From Datisca glomerata (taxonomy: Eukaryota > Streptophyta > Magnoliopsida > Cucurbitales > Datiscaceae): a stretch of 64,000 nucleotides of DNA. The position numbers and the translations under genes were made by a program. The notes beneath the pieces are model-generated. The model had not been told where the DNA came from and made no database searches. It saw only the letters and a list, made by a program, of their open reading frames with translations. The number at the start of each line of letters is the position of its first letter. Position 1 is the first letter of the stretch. The stretch is taken from contig QANY01006190.1 of assembly GCA_003255025.1 (NCBI GenBank), positions 658,317 through 722,316 of the forward strand, read 5' to 3'. This document shows positions 34,441 through 46,850 of the stretch, one piece after another.

Positions 34441-36620
34441 TTGTTGGATGCAAAGATACTTACAATATATTATAAATGATAAAAGGGAATACCAAGAAGA
34501 TGACTAGTTAGTCCTCATGATAACTAAAGTAAATGTTGGAGTGTCATCCTATATCTCAAAACCTCTCACAATACATTATGAGAAAAATTCAACTCGCACT
34601 ACTACATCTTATGCTCCGACGCCTATCACCATCCAAATACCGGGTGCATTTGCTTACAAAGATTCAAGAGCAGTACCATGAATGTACAGATATGAGATTA
34701 TTGCAAGCGATAATGACAAAACTTAAGCGCTAAATCCGTTAGACCTCGATCTCCCTATAACTAATATTTTGAGAGTAGGTGGGATGACGAGGAGTGGCAG
34801 ATGCTACACGCCAGATGTTTAAAAGATGGATATAAGCGACGAGTTTGAAAGGCAAAGGAAAGGGAAATCCAAAGAAAATGACAATGGTCATGAGTTTCAA
34901 AAAGAGATGTATGACGGCCAAGTGATATACACAAATATAATGAGAGGTACAGAGAAAGAAAGAGAAGTGTCTGAAGAAGTATGTGAATTTTTTAAACTCA
35001 TCAAGAAAAACGAGTATAAGGTGATAAAACAATTTAACCATTTACATGCTCGTATATCCTTACTGTCACTTTTTATTAATTTTGAACCCTATCGCTAATC
35101 ATTATTGAAGGTTTTGAATCAAACATATGTCTGCCATGACATTATGGTAGAAAAGTCGAGTGAAATTGTGGGAATATTACTGTAACAAATTTCATCACTT
35201 TCACAGATGATTTCCTACTGATGGTACTGGACACATAAGAGCTCTACATATATCAGTGAGGTGTAAGTATTATGTTATTGCAAAAGTATTAATTGATAAT
35301 GGTTCATCTCTAAATGTAATGCCAAGATCTACGCTAGCAAAGTTCCATGTGGACATGACACATATACAACCAAACATGATGATAGTAAGAGCAGATGGCA
35401 CCGAAGAGAAGTAATCAGAGACATTGAGATAAAAGTTTGAATCAGACCATGCCTATTTGATATTGTTTTTCAAGTGATGGACATAACTCCTACATACAGT
35501 TTTCATTTAGGTCGACCGTGGATTCACTCTGCTGGGGTAGTACTGTCTTCTTTACATTAGAAGATGAAATTCATAATGGATCATAAACTCATTTGTATAT
35601 ATGGAGAAGAAGACCTATTAGTATCTAAGCTGGCCACCATGCCATATGTTGAGGCAATAGAAGAAACATTGGAGTGCTCATTTTGATCATTTGAAATCAC
35701 GAACACCACATTTAGTTCTAACGGGATACTTGCCCCAATGCCAAGCCTATCAAAGTCATCTCAGATTGTGGCAAAGATGATGATAAAAGGGGGATATAAG
35801 CTAGGCAAAAGACTCAAGGGTGAGCATCAAGGCATCAGTAAGTTAATCGAATGGGAGAAAAATGAGCAAAGATTTGGGTTGGGATATAGACCGACCAAGG
35901 CTGATAGAGGGAGAGTAGAAGCTCATAAGAAAGAAAAGAGAATTGCTAGGCTAGAAATACGAAATTCGATAAGGAAATGGTAATCATACCTCATGTTTCT
36001 GAATCGTTCAGAAGTGAGAAAATTTCATTCAAAGAATCGGTTAAAGTAGAGCACTATGACCTTGAAGATGATATAGCCCATCTTTCAATATCCGCGATCT
36101 TAAGAAGATGATCAAGTACAAAAACAAAAGACTTGGTTTTTTATACGACCCAGATCATGAGATCAACAATTTGGATGCCGAGCTGCCAGTGCTTCTTGGG
36201 GATTTTCAAGAGTAATGTGTTAATGCCAAATTTCTAATTATTCTGCCCAATGTCTTAGGAATTTCATTGTTATGGGCGAACCCTTTCATTTGTTTCATGT
36301 CATTCCTTTGAATGAAATTTAAAAACTTGTTTCGTTTCCTCATGTTAATAATAAATACGATTCCAGTTCTTTCCCCCTATTTGTCTACCTTTCTTCCTTT
36401 TCTGAAATGTTGTTCATACTCATGCTTTTTTTTTTTCTTTTCTTGCCTTCCTTTCATCCAATAATCTAATTCATGTTTGAGAATGAAGAATTTGAAAACA
36501 AGAGCATAAGTAATAACTTCAAAAATTACATTCTTAGCGTAGGTTCAGGCGAAAGTGATTTAGATAATTTTGAACAAACTCCGAAAATGTTAAGAATGGT
36601 AGAAGATGATGATAAAATAA
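34441..36620 (+). pseudogene. Tat-lineage gypsy aspartic protease and G-patch-like linker
   Basis: The protease site reads IDNGSSLNVMPRSTLAKF at about 35292-35345, the D-N-G-S form common in this group. Further on, 35738-35983 is open and contains MMIKGGYKLGKRLKGEHQGI and RFGLGYRPTKADRGR, the G-patch-like glycine-rich segment usually found between protease and reverse transcriptase here. A T-rich spacer (36240-36470) separates it from the polymerase. Several stops occur. Confidence 0.65.
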
Positions 36621-37560
36621 CTTAACCTTATCATGATTTAATGGAGGTGATAAATTTTAGATTGGATGGAGATAGCAAAGAAGTCCAAATTGGTACTTCT
36701 ATGACAAGCAAATGCCGCTGTTAATTAATTGACTTACTCAACGAATATATGGACATATTTGCATGGTATTACCAAGATATGCCGGGTCTAAACACTGATA
36801 TCGTGGTCCATCATTTGCAACTTATGCTCGAAAGTAAAATAGTACGACAAAAGTTACGAAAAATGAAACCATACATGCTGGTACAGATCAAAAGAAGGAG
36901 TTAAAAAATAAGTAGATGCAGGTTTTATGGAAGTAGCAAAATACCCTGAATAGGTTGCTACCATAGTACCAATGCCAAAGAAAAATGAGAAAGTAAGAAT
37001 GTGCGCCAATTATAGAGACTTAAATTGGGTAAGTCCCAAGGTTAATTTTTCAGTACCCTACATCAATATCTTAGCAGATAACATTGCAGGACATTTAACA
37101 CTCTCTTCCATGGATGATTTTTCGGGGAATAACCAAATCAAAATGTCTCTTGAAAATGCTAAAAAATTCCATTTTTATAACTTTATGGGGTACAATTTGT
37201 TATAAGGTTATGTCATTTGGTCTAAAGAATGCAGGGGCGACTTCTCAACGGGCAATGGTAACACTGTTTCATGATATGATTCATGAATAAATCAAAGTGT
37301 ATGTTGATGATATGACTTCCAATTCTCATCAAGGGGAAGATCACACTGTCATTCTACAGAAACTATTTGAACGATTGAGAAATTTCCAGGTAAAGCTTAA
37401 CTCGACAAAGTGTACTTTCACAGCATCTTCAGGGAAATTACTTGGCTTTGTCGTGAGCAAGGAAGGAGTAAAAGTTGACCCCGACAAGCGAGCCATCATT
37501 GATATGCCACCACCTTGAAATCAAATAATGTAGCCTGGTTCATCTCATAGCTAACTGCGA
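36621..37560 (+). pseudogene. Tat-lineage gypsy reverse transcriptase
   Basis: Recognisable parts in order are YYQDMPGLNTDIVVHH (36760), VRMCANYRDLNWVSPK (36990), the catalytic Y-V-D-D at 37300-37311 and KLNSTKCTFTASSGKLLGFV (37395-37455), ending DPDKRAIIDMPPP. The frame is broken by stops near 36900, 37204 and 37290. It belongs to the same element as the gag upstream and the integrase downstream. Confidence 0.78.
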
Positions 37561-38570
37561 CTTGTAAACCTATCTTTAAACTTCTACACAAAAGCGATAT
37601 AGAAGGATGGAATGATGATTGCCAAAATACTTTTGAGAGGATCAAGCAATACTTGAAAATGTGCCTATGCTTGTTCTTCCAACTCTAGGGTGTCCACTCA
37701 TTTTGTATCTTATAGTAACAAAAAAATCCATGAGTTGCGTACTTAGTCAGCATGACGCCTCTGGAAGGAAAGAACAAGCAATATAATATTTAAGCAAAAT
37801 GTTCACAAATTATGAGCCTAATTATTCGATGTTGGAGAAAATATGTTGTGCATTAGTTTGTGTTGCTCATCGACTTTGACAGTACATGTTATACCATAAC
37901 ATTTGGTTAATTTCAAAGATGGAACCAATCAAGTATATCTTTGAAAGTCATATCTTTCTAGGCTGATTGATAAATGAAAAATGTTACTCACGGAATATGA
38001 TATTTTCTATGAAAAGTGTACTTGCTGATTATCTAGCAGATCAACCAGTGCATGATTATGAGCCTATGAAATTTGATTTTTCTAATGAAAACATCTCACT
38101 CATATTAAAAAATGAAGAAGAACCTATGGACCCAAAATTGTGGACAATGTGATTTGATGCGCATGTAATGATGTAGGACATGGAACTGGGGTAATCCTCA
38201 TATCTCCTAAGGGAAAGTTTTTCCCATTCACAGCAAAACTATGCATTGACTGTACAAACAATAGAGCATAATTTGAAACATGTTCTATGGGAATTCAAGA
38301 AGCTTGTGATATGAAGATAAGGAAACATCGAGTGTACGAAGATTCGTTATTGGTGATACGACAACTAAATGGGGAATGAGAAGCTAGAGACTCTAAGTTG
38401 ATACCTTATAACAAACATGTAACCAAGTTAATCCAAACTTTTGAAGTGATCTCATTTGACCATATACCTAGGGAGAATAATAAAATTACATATGCATTGG
38501 TAACTCTAGCGTCCATGTTTGCTGCAGAATTCAAGGAGGAAGTTCAACCCATAAAAATTGAGAAATGAGA
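37561..38570 (+). pseudogene. Tat-lineage RNase H regions
   Basis: The first half (37600-37950) corresponds to the RNase H joined to the polymerase. The second (38150-38560), with GTGVILISPKGKFFPFTAKL and YNKHVTKLIQTFEVISFDHI, matches the additional archaeal-type RNase H that marks the Tat lineage. Many stops are present. Confidence 0.6.
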
Positions 38571-39364
38571 TTTCCTACTCACTGTATGAGCATTAAAGAA
38601 GAGCCAGACACAAGACCATGGTATTACAACATCGACCAGTATATAAAGAATGGGGAATATCCATCCAAAGCTACCGAGAATGATAAACGCACTATCATAA
38701 GGTTATCTATGGGTTTTTTTAATGGCGAAATACTTTACAAAAGAAACCATGATATGGTGCTTTTAAGATGTGTTGATGCATGAGAAGCGAATCAAATTAT
38801 ACAGGAAGTTCATAAAGGAATTTGTGGTGTCCATGCTAATGGTCATATGATGGCAAATAAATCTTGAGAACAGGATATTATTGGTTGACTCTAAAATCTG
38901 ATTGCGTCAAGTTTGCCAAAAGATGTCATAAATGTCAAATTTATGAGGAAAAAATTCATGTACTAGCATCCCCTTTACATGTCATAGTTGCACCTTGGCC
39001 GTTCTCTATATGGGGTATGAACATCATTGGCCCTTTTCACACCAAAGGCCTCTAACAGGCACCGTTTCATTTTGGTCTCTATAGATTATTTTACTAAATG
39101 GGTAGATGCGAGTTCTTATTCAAGCATAACCAGAAATGCGACTGTTAAGCTCACTAAAAAGGAGACAATTTGTCGATATGGTCTACCTGAAAGGCACATC
39201 ACAGATAATGAGACAAATTTAAACAATAAGACGATGAAAGAATTATGTGAGCAGTTCAAAATTAAGCATCATAATTCATCTCCTTATCGTTTGAAGATGA
39301 ACGGAGCAGTGAAATCAAACAATAAGAACATCATAGACAAGATGACGGAGGTTTATAAGGATTG
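38571..39364 (+). pseudogene. Tat-lineage integrase, 5' part
   Basis: The zinc-binding H2C2 region (KFAKRCHKCQIYEEKIH, 38909-38960) is followed by the catalytic core with FILVSIDYFTKWVDA (39067-39110) and LPERHITDNETN. It stops at Lys-Asp-Trp codon bases (AAGGATTG, 39357-39364), where the minus-strand gypsy element is inserted. The domain resumes at 44288. Confidence 0.78.
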
Positions 39365-39848
39365 TGATGTAGTAAAAATCTCGAAGAAAACCTAACAATA
39401 TCAAACACTGTTGAATCACTCACGATTACCCATAATTCAATCTTCTAAAACCTATTGAATAATGAGATTACCAGGATTTAGGCATCACTTTTGATAAATC
39501 ACGAAATACCAAAAATTAGAACTATAGAGAGAAAACATCTCAAACAAATATCATAAGCTCCCCATAATACCTAAACAAAAGGTATTTAAACTGTCACAGA
39601 AAACCCTAAACATAAAAAGGTAAAATTACGAAAATGTCTAAAACTTACGAAAATAGCTTTTTGGGCCTCAAACCAATCCATAACAAGTAAACCCAATGAT
39701 ACAAGGAGATCTCTGAACGAGCTTCAATTTGATATCTTACAGGCCCCGTGAGTCAACCCGATTCAAACGTTATGGCCATTCGGAAGGTGGACTGCGCGTG
39801 CGATGATCCATTCGCTCCAAAAACTCAAATGCTACACCGTCTGCATCA
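39365..39848 (-). repeat. 3' LTR of the minus-strand gypsy element
   Basis: It is 484 bp with inverted ends TGATG/CATCA. Next to it, read on the minus strand, is the purine-rich tract CTGGGGAGAA, a polypurine-tract candidate immediately before the LTR. Confidence 0.82.
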
Positions 39849-40830
39849 TTCTCCCCAGGTAGAGAAAATTTAACCTCCAATTTGCAGCCGTCTCATCATA
39901 ATGAGAATCACCGTGGAAGGGAATAAGATGTTTAACATTGAACACATCAAAAGTACAAATGTGGCTAGACGGCTTCAACCGGTAGGTGTTTGGATTGATT
40001 TTTTCAATAATCTCGACAGGTACAATCTTCTTGGAAGACAATTTGTTGTAGTCACCAACTGAAAAGTGATCCTTAGTCAGGATTGCCCATACGAAATCCT
40101 CAACCTCAAAATCCACATGTCTGTGCGCCCGATCAGCATCTTGTTTATATCATGCATTTGTTGAACACAAGTTATCATGAGTGGTCCTGTGAACATCCTG
40201 CAGACCAGATACAAACTCTTCTGCCTTACCGTGGACCTTCGACTTACTCGATAAAACCATCAAATCAAGTGGTCCCTTCGATTTGTTCGAATAAACCACC
40301 CGAAAAAGACTGAAACCGGTACTACGAACGACTGCATGGTTATGAGCAAACTCTGCCTGACACAATTTCTGGTCCTAACGCTTCACATGTTCACCAACTA
40401 AACAACGTAACAGATTGCCCAAAGACCTGTTGACCACCTCAGTCTGTCCATTCATTTGAGGATGATAACCACTACTAAAACTAAGTTGTGTATTAACTAT
40501 GTTCCACAATCTACGCAAAAAATGACTAAGAAATCTAGTATCTCTATCAGAAACAATAGAAGCAGGCATCCCATGTAGATGATATATCTCACGAAAAAAT
40601 AATCATGGCACATGAACAACATCAATAGTTTTCTTGCAAGGGATAAAATGAACCATCATAGAAAAATGATACACAACAACATAGATGGAATCATTACCTC
40701 TCTGAGTACGAGGCAGCCCAAACAAAATCCATACTAGTATCCACCCACTGGCAAGGGCATATATAATCCTGCATTAGTGGCAGAACCCTTAGATACTTGG
40801 AAAATTCAGTACCGTTGCACATATTTCTAT
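39849..40830 (-). pseudogene. Integrase and C-terminal region of the minus-strand gypsy element
   Basis: On the minus strand 40375-40569 encodes IVSDRDTRFLSHFLRRLW and SGYHPQMNGQTEVVNRSLG, the integrase core with its D and E residues. 40150-40365 continues with AEFAHNHAVVRSTGFSLF. 39849-40116 is the C-terminal part (PNTYRLKPSSHICTFDVFNV). The pieces lie in different frames. Confidence 0.78.
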
Positions 40831-41700
40831 AGCTCCTTGCACATACTCAGCTAAAAATATAACGACTGCCCAGTTGTGAGGTTCTATCTCTGCCAATGTG
40901 GCCTCCATAATCTGGGATACAAAGCTGATTCCCCTTAAGCAGAAATCCATCATGTAACAAGAAATCTATTTTCTTTCTAGTCTGTATGTCTTGCAGAACC
41001 ACAAAGAAATAAGGATCAGTGACAAGCAAATTACAAAAAGAATCAAAACCAGGTACCTCAACCCGCATAGTAACCAATAAACTACTCAAACCACTCAAAC
41101 AACCCCTCACGAGTCTTAAAAGCTGCTTTCCACTCATCCCCAGGCCTAACTCGAATCTGGTAGTAGCCACTCTTCAAATCAAGCTTAGTAAACACAGTAG
41201 CTCCACTAACATGATCTAATAAATCATCCAAGTGGGGAATAGGAAACTAATACCTGACAGTAATTTTATTGATAGCCTTGCTATCCACACACATCCACCA
41301 CGAACCATCATTCTTTGGTGTCAATAAGGCTGGCACAGCACATGGACTCATACTCTCTCTGATATGTCCCTTGGCCAATAATTCCTCGACCTGTCTGCAC
41401 AGCTCTTCATGCTCCATGTGACTCATCCTGTAGTGAGGGCTGTTCGATAAAACTGCTCTAAGGACCATATCTATATGGTATTGTATATCACATAGAGGTG
41501 GCAGTCCATCTGGTAAATCATCTGGAAATACACTGGAAAATTCTGCTAATAAGGGAACCACCGCATCTGGAACTGCTACAGTCTCCGGTGCCTCCTTCCC
41601 AATAAACACGAATGCTCTCTCTAAATCCTGTAACTTCTTATTAAATTGAACCAGAGACAATAAATTCATACTAGTCCCCCAGCTAAGGGTTTATCTATTG
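40831..41700 (-). pseudogene. Reverse transcriptase with internal deletion, minus-strand gypsy element
   Basis: 41247-41669 gives [16 protein letters not shown] and [16 protein letters not shown]; 41100-41246 continues into the conserved fingers/palm. Soon after, before any catalytic Y-x-D-D could appear, the sequence jumps to the zinc-binding domain upstream of the integrase (FFVVLQDIQTRKKIDFLLHD, 40930-41010). The rest of the polymerase and the RNase H are therefore deleted, and the element cannot transpose by itself. Confidence 0.75.
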
Positions 41701-41797
41701 GTTCATTAGGCACCAACACAATTTTAGTCCCACCAAACAGAAAGCTATAAGTGTTAGCTCATCCGTCATGGATCGTCGCGCGATCATACTCCCAATG

Positions 41798-42480
41798 TCA
41801 ACCCAATAACAAATGACAAGCATCCATGGCCACCATATCGCACCAAACATCATCTATATACATATATATATAATACTTTGTTCCAATAGAAAACGTAACA
41901 AGAGCACGTTTAGAAACTGTTACCTCACCACATTTCTTAAGCCAGGCTAGTTTGTAAGGTTTGGGATGTTTCTCCGTCTTAATAGTTAGCTTCTGCACTG
42001 CCTCTTCTGAAATGATATTTTCAAAACTACCAGGGTCAATAGTGAAACGACATAACTTACCCAAGATGGTACAAGTGGATTGGAAGATATTACTCCTAAG
42101 TCAATCATCATGAGCTACTGATTTAGGTGTCAAATGTGATCTTCTGACAACCAAGGCAATTCCCACATCTCCTGTAATAACCTCCTCCTCCTCACCCTGC
42201 TACTCATCATCAAAATTTGGATGTTCAGCAAGTTAAACATCCTCATTGCCACCTTCGTCAGTTTTAGCAAACAACGCTCTTTTACTAGCCCTTTTACAAT
42301 CAGACTGTCTATGCCCTAGTTCACCACAAGCAAAACACTTCATGGTACTACTACTCACACCTTTTTTAAATTGACTTCCCACAAATTTTCTACCCATACC
42401 TCTTGTATTAGTGTTATTGGTGCCGCTCAATTTACTTTGATGTGCTTCTGACACAGGCATAAGATCAAACATATTAAGGG
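41798..42480 (-). pseudogene. Aspartic protease and zinc knuckle, minus-strand gypsy element
   Basis: The knuckle CFACGELGHRQSDC (42297-42337) has complete C-x2-C-x4-H-x4-C ligands. The protease part (41798-42064) reads FTIDPGSFENIISEEAV, with the expected D-S/T-G replaced by D-P-G, and ends VAMDACHLLLG. Frames are split by stops. Confidence 0.72.
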
Positions 42481-42484
42481 TATT

Positions 42485-43045
42485 CTAAATATGAACCCTT
42501 AATCCTCCAATGTATCTCGCCACCAACTGTTCCTTCATTTCTTGGATCTCATTTCTGGCCATCAACTGGTAAAATTTCGTAGTATAATCATCCACCGATG
42601 TCGAACCTTGTGTCAGATTATGCAACCTTTGATATAAAATCTGCTGATAATTACAAGGATAAAACGCAGCTCGCAGATGTTTCTTCATATTTTTCCAAGA
42701 AGAAACTTTTGACTTGCCCAACCTGGTACGAGATAGCTTCAATTGCTGCCACCACACTGTAGCCCTACCACACAACCTAGTCACCACCAAAGGTACTCGT
42801 TTGTTCTTTGAAACTCCTTTGAACTCTAAAATCTCCGCAACACTCACCAACCAGTCAAGGAACTCTTCAGCCAGAAGACTGCCATGAAATTTTGGTATTT
42901 TAGTCTGCATACCGGCCTCCCACTGCCTCTTATCCTTATCCACTTGGATTGTCTGCCGCCTACGACAGACCTGTAAAATGTCAGTGTAGTATTCTCCTTC
43001 ATCTTCCCCTTCTAATTTATCTACCCAATCGCCCTGCCTGATCAA
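42485..43045 (-). pseudogene. Gag capsid region, minus-strand gypsy element
   Basis: An open frame of 186 residues contains IPKFHGSLLAEEFLDWL and AAFYPCNYQQILYQRLHNL, the retrotransposon gag domain with its W-x-x-L and Y-x-R-L-x-x-L signatures. The upstream start is in another frame near 43240, close to the primer site. Confidence 0.8.
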
Positions 43046-43261
43046 ATTTTATGATTTAGGCATATTCCTCCTATTTTGATTCCCCATCATATTAACCATT
43101 CATTTAGTTAACTGTTCCAACATTCGCTCCATACGTTGCTCCACAATCTGCCTGATTCGATATTCTCGTTGGACGCCATCATCGTGCTCATAAAACTCCT
43201 CAACTCGTTGTTGTTGCTGCTGGTTTCATCGTGGTGCCATGAAAAATACGGATAAGTTTTA

Positions 43262-43273
43262 GCTCTGATACCA
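43262..43273 (-). promoter_or_regulatory. tRNA-iMet primer binding site
   Basis: Read on the minus strand this is TGGTATCAGAGC, a perfect match to the usual plant initiator-methionine tRNA primer site. It lies 2 bp inside the LTR that starts at 43276, so it fixes the element's orientation. Confidence 0.92.
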
Positions 43274-43275
43274 AC

Positions 43276-43717
43276 TGATGTAGCGGAAACCTCGAAGAAT
43301 ACCTAACAATATCAAACATTGTTGAATAATGCACGATTATCAGTCATTTGATCTTCTAAAACCTATTGAATTATGAGATACCAGGATTTAGGCATCAATT
43401 TTGATAAACCATGAAATACCAAAAGTTGGAAATATAGAGAGAAAACGTCTCAAACAAATATCATAAGCTCTGCATAAAACCTAAAAAAAGGTATTTAAAG
43501 TGTCTCAGAAAACCCTAAACATAAAATAAAGGTAAAATTATGAAAATGTCCAAATGTGTAAACTTGGTTACACACATAGATATCTGAATGAGTTTCAATT
43601 TGATATCTTACAGACACCGTGAGTCAACTCGAGTCAAGAGTTATGCCTCTAGAAGGTGGATTATACGTGCGACGATCCATTTGGTTCAAAAACTCTAACG
43701 TTACATTGTCCGCATCA
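43276..43717 (-). repeat. Internal (5') LTR of the minus-strand gypsy element
   Basis: It aligns with 39365-39848 from TGATGTAG to GCATCA. It is about 40 bp shorter and visibly diverged, for example in the segment after GTTGAAT and around CTTGGTTACACACA. Confidence 0.82.
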
Positions 43718-44201
43718 TTCTCCCCAAGGCATAGAAAATTTGACCTCGAATTTTCAGCCGTATCATCATAAAAAAAATCACTGTGGAAGGGAATGAGATA
43801 TTTAACATTGAACACATTAGCGGTGCGAATATGGCTAGACAGCTTCAACCAGTAGGCATTTGGATTGATCTTCTCAATAATCTCGACAAGTCCAATCTTC
43901 TTGGCAGACAACTTGTTGTAGTCACCAATTGAAAATCGATCCTTAGTCAGGATTGCCACATGAAATCCCCAACCTCAAAATCCACATGTCTGCGTGTCTG
44001 ATCAACATCTTATCTATATCGTGCATTTACTGAACAAAGGTTATCATGAACAGCCCTGTGAACATCCTGCAGACTTTCAAATTACTCGGTAAAACCATCA
44101 AATCGAGTGGTCCCTTCAGTTAGTTTGAATAAACCACTTGAAATGACTAAAACTGATACTGCGATTGACTGCATGGTTATGAATAAACTCTGCCTGACAT
44201 A
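43718..44201 (-). pseudogene. Duplicate pol 3' end of the minus-strand gypsy element
   Basis: It matches 39849-40365. The minus-strand open frame 43624-43959 includes SAKKIGLVEIIEKINPNAYW. It ends at CTCTGCCTGACATAG, where a deletion joins it to an LTR end. Confidence 0.72.
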
Positions 44202-44287
44202 GTCAAAAGTTATGGCCTCCAAAAGGTGGACTGCGCGTGCAATGATCCATTCACTCTAAAAACTCCAACGCTACATCATCCACATCA
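44202..44287 (-). repeat. Terminal 86 bp of a third LTR
   Basis: The sequence GTTATGGCC ... GGTGGACTGCGCGTGC ... CATCA matches the end of the LTR at 39365-39848. It carries the outer boundary next to the GATTG duplication. Confidence 0.8.
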
Positions 44288-44782
44288 GATTGGCATGAGA
44301 TGCTCCTTTTTGCACTACATGGGTATTGCACATCATTCTGAAAATTAATTGGGGCAACACCATTCTCTTTGGTATATGACATGGAAGCAATCCTTCCAAT
44401 CGAGGTTGAAATTCCCTCCCTTAGAGTCTTAATAGAGGTGAAATTAGTAGAAACATAGTGGGTACAAACATGATATGAGCAATTAAATTTTATCAAGGAA
44501 AAATGATTGACTTCATTATGTAGAGGGCAATTATATCAAAGAAAAATGATGTAAGCATATGAAAAAAAGGTATGTCTCAGATGTTTCCGAGAAGTATATT
44601 TGGTATTGAAAAAGATATTCTCATATCAAAAGGATCACCGTGGGAAGTGGAACCCAAATTATGAAGGACCTTTCGTTGTCAAAAAAGCTTTCTCTATAGG
44701 AGCTCTCATTCTATCAAAAATGGATGGAAATCATTTACTTCATACAGTTAATTCTAATGTAGTCAAGAAGTACTTCGTTTGA
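44288..44782 (+). pseudogene. Tat-lineage integrase, 3' part
   Basis: The frame resumes with GATTGGCATGAG (Asp-Trp-His-Glu), continues through FSLVYDMEAILPIEVEIPSL (44370) and ends with a C-terminal domain open at 44600-44782 (KIFSYQKDHRGKWNPNYEGP, GALILSKMDGNHL). These segments are typical of the Tat integrase C-terminus. With 38571-39364 it is one domain split by the minus-strand insertion. Confidence 0.8.
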
Positions 44783-46213
44783 TCACTCTAAATATGGGAA
44801 ATGCGAAGTTAGGCAAAAAAATGTTTTAAGAATCTGTCTCGAATACTGAAGAAATTCTTATTCCATAATTTTTCCAAAACCTTGTTTGTAAACATTTTTT
44901 CATCCATCATCAATAAAGAGCCTTCTTTTGCAGTTCACAAACATATATACTTTGGCTTCCCGTTATTTCCATTATTTCTTATTTCTCTTAACTCCAAGAC
45001 GTATGAAAATTATAATAAATTACTCTTGAAATAACTCAGAAGCATAAACTTAGTTAGGTGAAAGCTAATTGATTGAAAACAAAAGAGAAAAAAGAGAAAA
45101 GGAAAGAAACTTAAAAAGGCAGTAAGGTGAAATCCCGAAAGTCACCATAAGGAAAGTCAGTAGGCGCACGGAAAAAGCTAAATGCGATGGGAGGTTCACA
45201 TAATTAGAAGTGCAGAAACAAAAGTAAAATATGGAGAAATTATTCATTTATCTTTAGCATCGACATGAAGCTGAATATTGGAGTATAAACTAATGAATAA
45301 GGATGCATAATTTTCTTAAAAGAATACTCGTTGCGAGTCCATGATCCTAAGGCAAGCGATTGTTTTGAAGGGTGGTGGATATGGCTACATTAATCAACTT
45401 TTTTAAAAAAAAATCATCCAATAATTTTCTAACAAATGTTCGCAATCATGTATAGCACACATTCATACAAAATCACTATTTTGCATGAATTATTTCAAGA
45501 TATTCTTTTAAAATCCACACATGACTTTCAAATATTTAGATCCTGTATTAGTCCAGCTCTGGCTACCATATAAAGCTTGTATAAATTAGATCAAACATCA
45601 TTTCATTTTCTTCGGTTAAATCAAACCCGAGTTGAGTCGAGGTCGAAGCCTATGTCTATTCAAGTCCATTTTCTTTCAAATATCTCTGGTTAAATCGAAC
45701 CCGAACTGAGTCGAGGTCGAAGTATGTGTCTATCCAAGTCTGTTTTCTTTCAAATATCTCGGTTAAATTGAATTCGAATTGAAATGAGGTCGAAGCATGT
45801 GTCTATCCAAACCCATTTTCTTTTGAACATCTTCGGTTAAATCGAACCTGAATTGAGTCGACGTCGAAGCATGTGTCTATCCATGTCCATTTTCTTTTCA
45901 AATGTCTCGGTTAAATCAAAGCCTATTTGAGTCGAGGTCAAAGCTTGTGTTTATCCATGTCTATTTTCTTTACAATTGTCTCGGCTAAATCGAACCCGCA
46001 TTGAGTCGAAGTCGAAACATTTATCTATTTAGGTCCATTACATATAGCTTGAATCAGTCGAGATTTTATTCCCCTTATAGTATTTTGATAGAGCTTGAAT
46101 CAGTCGAGGTTTTATTCCCCTTATCCATACAACGTTTTTTTTAAACTATCAAAATACTTATTTACACATTTGTATACCTTCTAAGTTTAGAAGTGTGAAC
46201 AAATGGGGACAGC
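44783..46213 (+). other. Tat 3' untranslated region
   Basis: This is non-coding sequence between the integrase stop and the 3' LTR, including the tandem array at 45613-46052 and two copies of AGCTTGAATCAGTCGAG (near 46047 and 46093). The last bases, CAAATGGGGACAGC (46200-46213), are a polypurine-tract candidate immediately before TGTTAGATATCG. Confidence 0.6.
45613..46052 (+). repeat. 74-bp tandem repeat, 6 units, in the Tat 3' UTR
   Basis: CGGTTAAATCGAACC starts units at about 45613, 45688, 45760, 45833, 45908 and 45981. Each continues GAGTCGAGGTCGAAGCATGT and TCTATCCAAGTCCATTTTCT. Tandem arrays in this position are known in Tat/Ogre elements and can seed satellite DNA. Confidence 0.88.
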
Positions 46214-46850
46214 TGTTAGATATCGTATTTTGTCCAGTCTAATACTTTAAATATACACACTTTTTTTTGGCCATATAATAGTGAATACTATATGTATGAT
46301 TTGAAAAAATAGCCCAAGGACTAAAAATAAAAAAAATGGTCCAAGGACTAAAAAAATAAAAAATGAGCAAAAAGACTAAAAGTAAAATGTGAAGCTCTAA
46401 ATTGGCTTATAAATAGAGAGGAGGTCTTCACTTGAGGGGATGCCATTTTAGAGAGAGAGAGGGATCTTGAGAGAGAAGGAGGAGATATCTTTTTAGAAAA
46501 AGAGCGTGTGAGACATTCCATGATAGAGAGAAAGGGAGTTTACATTTCTATTCATCTATTCATCTTCTCTCATTCTTTTTTTAAGGTAGTTTAAATTTCT
46601 TGTATATTAGCTAACAATATATCTTGTTCATTATTTTTCATTATCTCTCATCCATAATCATGTAGTGTAGTATACTCTTTGTTTCATTTTCCATATATAA
46701 GTGTTTGTTCCACTTTCTTTATCTTTTACTCTTAATCTTGAGTTTTATTTTGATGCATTGATGATTTTCTTACAAATTTGATAATGAAATATCTTTGTCA
46801 TTAACTCAATCAATGAGGGTGAATTCCTCTCCATCTCTTCTCTTAAACAC

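Larger units (their letters stand above)
39365..44287 (-). mobile_element. Gypsy retrotransposon inserted in the Tat integrase, LTR-int-LTR-int-LTR form
   Basis: The insert is bounded by TGATGTAG (39365) and ACATCA (44287) and flanked by a perfect 5-bp duplication GATTG (39360-39364 and 44288-44292). It holds an LTR, a gag-pol interior, a primer site, a second LTR, a 480-bp copy of the pol 3' end, and the last 86 bp of a third LTR. Such tandem arrangements come from unequal recombination between LTRs, here followed by deletion. The LTRs differ at many positions, so it is old. The lineage looks like a chromovirus-type gypsy. Confidence 0.85.
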
